This document shows, piece after piece, positions 60,765 through 64,000 of a stretch of 64,000 nt of DNA. Position numbers and translations under genes: made by a program. How positions within the stretch are numbered: the stretch's first letter is position 1; every line of letters starts with the position of its first letter. The notes beneath the pieces were generated by a model. It had not been told where the DNA came from, made no database searches, and saw nothing but the letters and a program-made list of their open reading frames with translations. Origin of the DNA: Nepenthes gracilis (Eukaryota; Streptophyta; Magnoliopsida; Caryophyllales; Nepenthaceae); the NCBI GenBank assembly GCA_033239525.1, contig BSYO01000024.1, positions 8,517,991 to 8,581,990 of the forward strand, in the 5' to 3' direction.

Positions 60765-62093
60765 CTATCTGGATCTTTGTAGAAATCGGTTGAAATGTCC
60801 CTTCCGAATTAGCTCTTTAATTTCTTTCTCCAGTGTCCTACAATCTTCAATACTGTGGCATCCGCACTGATAGTAGTAATTATATTTTGACTGGTCACCT
60901 CCATCATGATTCTTTAACGCTTTCAGCCATTTGAAGAATTTTTCATCCCAAATCTGTATCAGAATGTTTATGCAGGAGTCATTTAGAGGAGTCAAATCTT
61001 AATGTCTGAAATCCCTTCTAGGTGCTGAATCGGGCTTCTGTTGCATTCTTGATTCTCGGAGACCCATGTTATCCCCATTTTTACTATTCCCCTTCACTGT
61101 CTTTTGGTGGGGTTAGTCCTTTTGTTTTGGCCATTTTGTTTCATTGGCTTCCTCGACTACTATATAGGTTTGAGTAATGGCTTTGATCTCTTTGAAAGTT
61201 TTCAGGTTTTTATGAGCCAAGTGCCTAAAAAAGTCGCCAAACTTCAACGTGGATATAAAAGCTCTAAGTTTCACATCTTCGGTGAGCTTGGAAATTTTCC
61301 TGGCCTCGACCGTAAATCTGGCTTGGAACTTTTTCACATTTTCATTTGGCTCTTACTTAACTCGGGCAAGATGCCATGGCGGCTTTTCTTCCCTTTTGTT
61401 GGAGGTGAATTGGGATAGTTCAAATAGTGTTCAGTTAAAGCCGATGAACCATGTTCGGGCTTCCCCTTTTAAGGTCAGGGGGAGCAGAGGCACATTGCTG
61501 CCTCATCTAACCCTTGAAAGCTTAGAAGAGTATAGAAATGATCCAGATGATCCATAGGAACAGAACTTTGATCATATGGATCTTGAACAGGCATTTTGAA
61601 CTTATGCAGAAGTGAATGCGTATGGATCTCCATTGTAAATAAAAATCTTCGCAAATCAATAGCTCTTCCTCCAGTGTCTTCTCCAAAGGCATGCTGCCAA
61701 ATCCTTTCAACTTTTTCCTCCATTCGGGGAGGAGCCGTCATCCTCTTTTCATTAATGAAGTTCCTCAATTCGGAGGGGTTTTGTGCAAACCAAGAATCTG
61801 GGCAGCTCGTAACCCTTGTGAGACTTTCACTATGAGAGGGTCCTTCCTGGAATGTGGGCTCCCTCTTATCACGAGAGTATCGAGAGTTTTGCCTCTCAGG
61901 GCTATTTTTTTTGAACTCTGAAACTTAAGTGACCTTTAAGTTGCGACGAGACTTTATTACTCAAGGTTGCTTTAGTCCCGAGGTCATCTTGTTGGTCAAT
62001 CTTCTTAGGGGGACGTTTTCTTCGCCTATTCCTCCTCTTGGACGTAGCGGTTTGGGAAGCTGAAGACAGGATCTCTTTTAGCCTCTTGTCCAA
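60765..62093 (-). pseudogene. Tat gag remnant
   Basis: Segments in order: basic N-terminal part (62093-61902: SKRRNRRRKRPPKKID), the gag core (61768-61475: KFKMPVQDPYDQSSVPMDHL and FQGLDEAAMCLC), a broken LTLKGEARTWFIG piece, ARFTVEARKISKLTEDVKLR (61337-61113) and the C-terminal zinc-knuckle-like part (60995-60765: YYQCGCHSIEDCRTLEKEIK). Stops between all of them. Fits the Tat gag order; it would bind the element RNA. Confidence 0.8.
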
Positions 62094-62301
62094 CTGCGTG
62101 CAAATTATCTAAACAACCTTAGAGATGTCATCCGTCTTCATCACAAGTGCACGCACACAAGGGTCAGGTTAATCATCCATTCGATCGTCCACAGGAGTAT
62201 AGCTGCCACATGAAGTGACATCTCTGACAAGTGCATTGACTTGTACTCCAGTGTTCACTATATTTTTATTAAAATTGCGATTATCGGACTTTTAGTCCAG
62301 G

Positions 62302-62320
62302 TTCCCACAAATGGCACTAA
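62302..62320 (-). promoter_or_regulatory. Primer-binding site region of the Tat element
   Basis: Minus strand TTAGTGCCATTTGTGGGAA next to the 5' LTR; Tat elements usually have TGGCGCCGTTTGTGGGAA-like sequence here. The priming tRNA was not worked out. Confidence 0.55.
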
Positions 62321-62930
62321 TGTTGCATCCAAGGACTCCGATTGTTATACGGATAAAGAGATTTCTTTGTCTGGTATTAAGGCATGTTCGGTCTCCATAT
62401 GTTTTTAATCAAAATCCTATACAATTACAAAATAACAGTCAAATAATTAGCGGAACTCACTCTCTAGTATATCCTCCAATACTCAAGTTAGTATCTTTCT
62501 TAAATAAGAGAAAAGATAGATGATGTAAAATGTATGTTTATGTTCGAAGGTTTGCGCTCTTATAGTGGCATCTTAGATTGTAAGAGAGAGTGCGCTTTTA
62601 ACGTCTTTTTTATTATCAATATTCTTTGCCTGAGAAAGAATTTGATGGTTGATTGATTGATCTCCCATTTTGGTTCTAGAGCACAGGTTTTTATAGAATG
62701 TGGGTGATGGTTAATTGTTAAAAAATTGACGAACGGTTAAATTCTATCCCGACAATGGTTTTAACTAACGTACGTTGTCGTTAGTCAGGGAACCATTTTG
62801 ACCGTTAAATTAGTCTCGATCATATTTGCTGAAATGGGCCGTGCGAACGTTTTGAGCTGTCGAGCTTTGTCCTTTGACTTGAAATCATCTTGGGCCAATT
62901 TCTTTGAGCCGTTTGATGTAATACTCATCA
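62321..62930 (-). repeat. 5' LTR of the Tat element
   Basis: 610 bp, TGTTGCATCCAAGG to GTAATACTCATCA. Being the right LTR of a minus-strand element, its U3 faces the bZIP gene. Confidence 0.93.
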
Positions 62931-63597
62931 GTGAAGATAGATATAATAGTCTTTTTAGAATTCATTATTTTTGGCTTTTTATCTTCTTATTTATCTCATT
63001 TAAATCCTTACTGTTACTAAAAAATGAGCAAAGATTACTAAAACAAACTTTAAAGACAATGCCCTACGTTACCAGATTTGTTATAAAAGAAAAGGTTCAA
63101 GAGATCTATACGATGAAATTTTTTAAAAAATATTTATTCTTCATATATTGATTATTTATTTTTAAATAAATAATTATTAATTAATTATTTTAAAATAATT
63201 AATTATAACTAATTTTTAATTTTTTAAATTAGGGAAATTATAATGACAGTGAGCGTATTCTTTTCCTCACGAATTGGTTTTTGTCTTTTTAGATTCAGTT
63301 CAAAATTCAGCCCAAATAGTTACTGGCAAGTGGCTATTATGGCAACTTGCAGATGTGTTCGGCGGTCTACCAGTTTCAGTTCTTCACGGTCCTTCCCCTC
63401 CCGTTCTACCCCTACATTCGAACCTTCTGCGGGATCTGCCTCGGTTTACCCAAAAAACTCTGCAGTCCTTGCACGCCAAAGCTCGGTCAAAGAGAGCGCT
63501 GATTCAAAGCCTTTAACAACTAGGGACGAAAATGGAACTCTAGTCAGAGAAAAATCCTAGTGGAGATCTACAGCTCTAGAACTTTGGAGAAAGAGAA
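62931..63597 (+). promoter_or_regulatory. Presumed promoter and 5' leader of the bZIP gene
   Basis: AT-rich up to about 63240, with a run of TTAATTAATTATT words at 63160-63235, then a rise in GC. Exact transcription start unknown. The leader part has upstream ATGs (for example 63243, 63274 and 63342). A 105-codon frame at 63243-63560 is of unclear meaning. An in-frame stop for the downstream coding frame lies at 63577-63579. Confidence 0.4.
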
Positions 63598-64000
63598 ACG
63601 GCGTCGTCGAAGGTGCTGGCGTCTACGACTTCTGTAAATTCGGATCTCCAACTGTGCCCTCCTCCTCCTCCTACAAGACCTTCTCTGGTGGCCTCCGGTT
63701 CTTCAGATGATCGCGATCCGACGATCATCAACGACAACTGCAATTACAACCTCGCAATGTCATCATCATCAATGAACGTGGATGGAGTCCTTAGAAACTC
63801 TTATCGAGATAATCTGACGGTTGCGATCGAGAATACCTTGGTCAATACCGAGATTACACTCATTGATGCTGCCGGTGCCATTTCCGCCATCAGTGACTGC
63901 GAGGGCAACAACGAGGAGTTGTTGATTCCCCGACAGAGTGGCTGTGGGAGTAGCGGAGTTCGTAAGACTGTTGATGATGTTTGGAGGGAGATTGTGGCTG
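63598..64000 (+). CDS. bZIP transcription factor, group A / GBF4-like, N-terminal part
   Basis: The open frame runs off the right edge after 134 codons. It reads ASSKVLASTTSVNSDLQL, a Pro run, a Ser/Asp-rich part, MNVDGVLRNSY, and ends with GVRKTVDDVWREIVA. The last motif (K-T/S-V-D-D-V-W-x-E-I-V) is a conserved N-terminal motif of group A bZIP factors such as GBF4 and the ABI5/ABF kin, which act in the nucleus on ABRE/G-box promoters. The basic region and leucine zipper would lie beyond the window. The start is odd: the codon where family members begin MAS is ACG (63598-63600), in context GAAACGG. The first in-frame ATG is 63757. Codon use and GC differ clearly from the neighbouring transposons. 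Confidence 0.75.

Larger units (their letters stand above)
53144..62930 (-). mobile_element. Complete Tat-type Ty3/gypsy element, decayed
   Basis: 9,787 bp with two LTRs of exactly 610 bp each (53144-53753, 62321-62930). It reads on the minus strand: gag, protease, RT, RNase H, integrase. An antisense extra ORF lies on the plus strand between integrase and the 3' LTR. The primer region (minus strand TTAGTGCCATTTGTGGGAAC) and polypurine tract (GTATGCGGGGCTAG) are of the Tat form. The flanks GCTGA (53139-53143) and GTGAA (62931-62935) do not form a duplication. All genes carry stops. The 5' LTR end is 667 bp before the ACG that may start the bZIP frame. Confidence 0.9.

Noticed and set aside
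63243..63560. 105-codon plus-strand frame upstream of the bZIP
   Set aside because: Ser/Arg-rich without a known domain and placed in the presumed leader; more likely an upstream chance frame than a gene, so it is only mentioned under the promoter.

Overview
The window is nuclear DNA of a flowering plant, most likely a dicot with a repeat-rich genome; the species cannot be named from this sequence. About 98% of what I can explain is retrotransposon: Ty3/gypsy chromovirus of the Tekay/Del type, Ty3/gypsy of the Tat type, a Ty1/copia element of the Tnt1/Tork type, a large non-autonomous LTR element and small TRIM-like elements. Only one host gene is visible: the 5' end of a bZIP transcription factor at the right edge. 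No rRNA, tRNA or CRISPR was seen.

Layout. (1) From 1 to 11156 lies an old chromovirus-type LTR (family X here), split by a complete 9-kb Tekay-like element at 768-9774 with a 5-bp target duplication AGCGG. (2) From 11157 to 15970 are remains of a plus-strand Tat element: integrase and an antisense extra ORF, the latter split by another family X LTR at about 13337-15480. (3) From 15971 to about 19190 is the 3' LTR and integrase/chromodomain end of a minus-strand family X element. It abuts a tandem TRIM-like array at 19198-19945. (4) From 20639 to 34899 is a long non-autonomous LTR element (target duplication ATATA). Inside it are a rearranged Ty3 fragment in opposite orientation (about 22400-25560) and an older copia solo LTR (25944-32442). 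That solo LTR holds a nearly intact copia element (26765-32429, duplication CTACA), whose right LTR holds a TRIM-like solo LTR (32097-32298, duplication GTTAA). (5) From about 36240 to 52585 are decayed plus-strand Tat remains, with a family X LTR at 36978 to about 39804 and a second, internally deleted Tat copy at about 49160-52585. (6) From 53144 to 62930 is a minus-strand Tat element with two 610-bp LTRs and an antisense extra ORF. (7) From about 63240 to 64000 are the leader and first coding part of the bZIP gene.

The order of insertion can be read from the nesting and target duplications. Tat elements form the old layer, chromovirus LTRs repeatedly landed in them, and the copia and TRIM insertions are youngest. 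No retroelement here has a fully open gag-pol; the copia polyprotein comes closest, with only three in-frame stops. The most unusual items are the decayed ORF with 26-residue repeats inside the non-autonomous element, the permuted Ty3 fragment, a W-box-rich LTR, the antisense Tat ORFs, and a bZIP frame that seems to begin at ACG rather than ATG.
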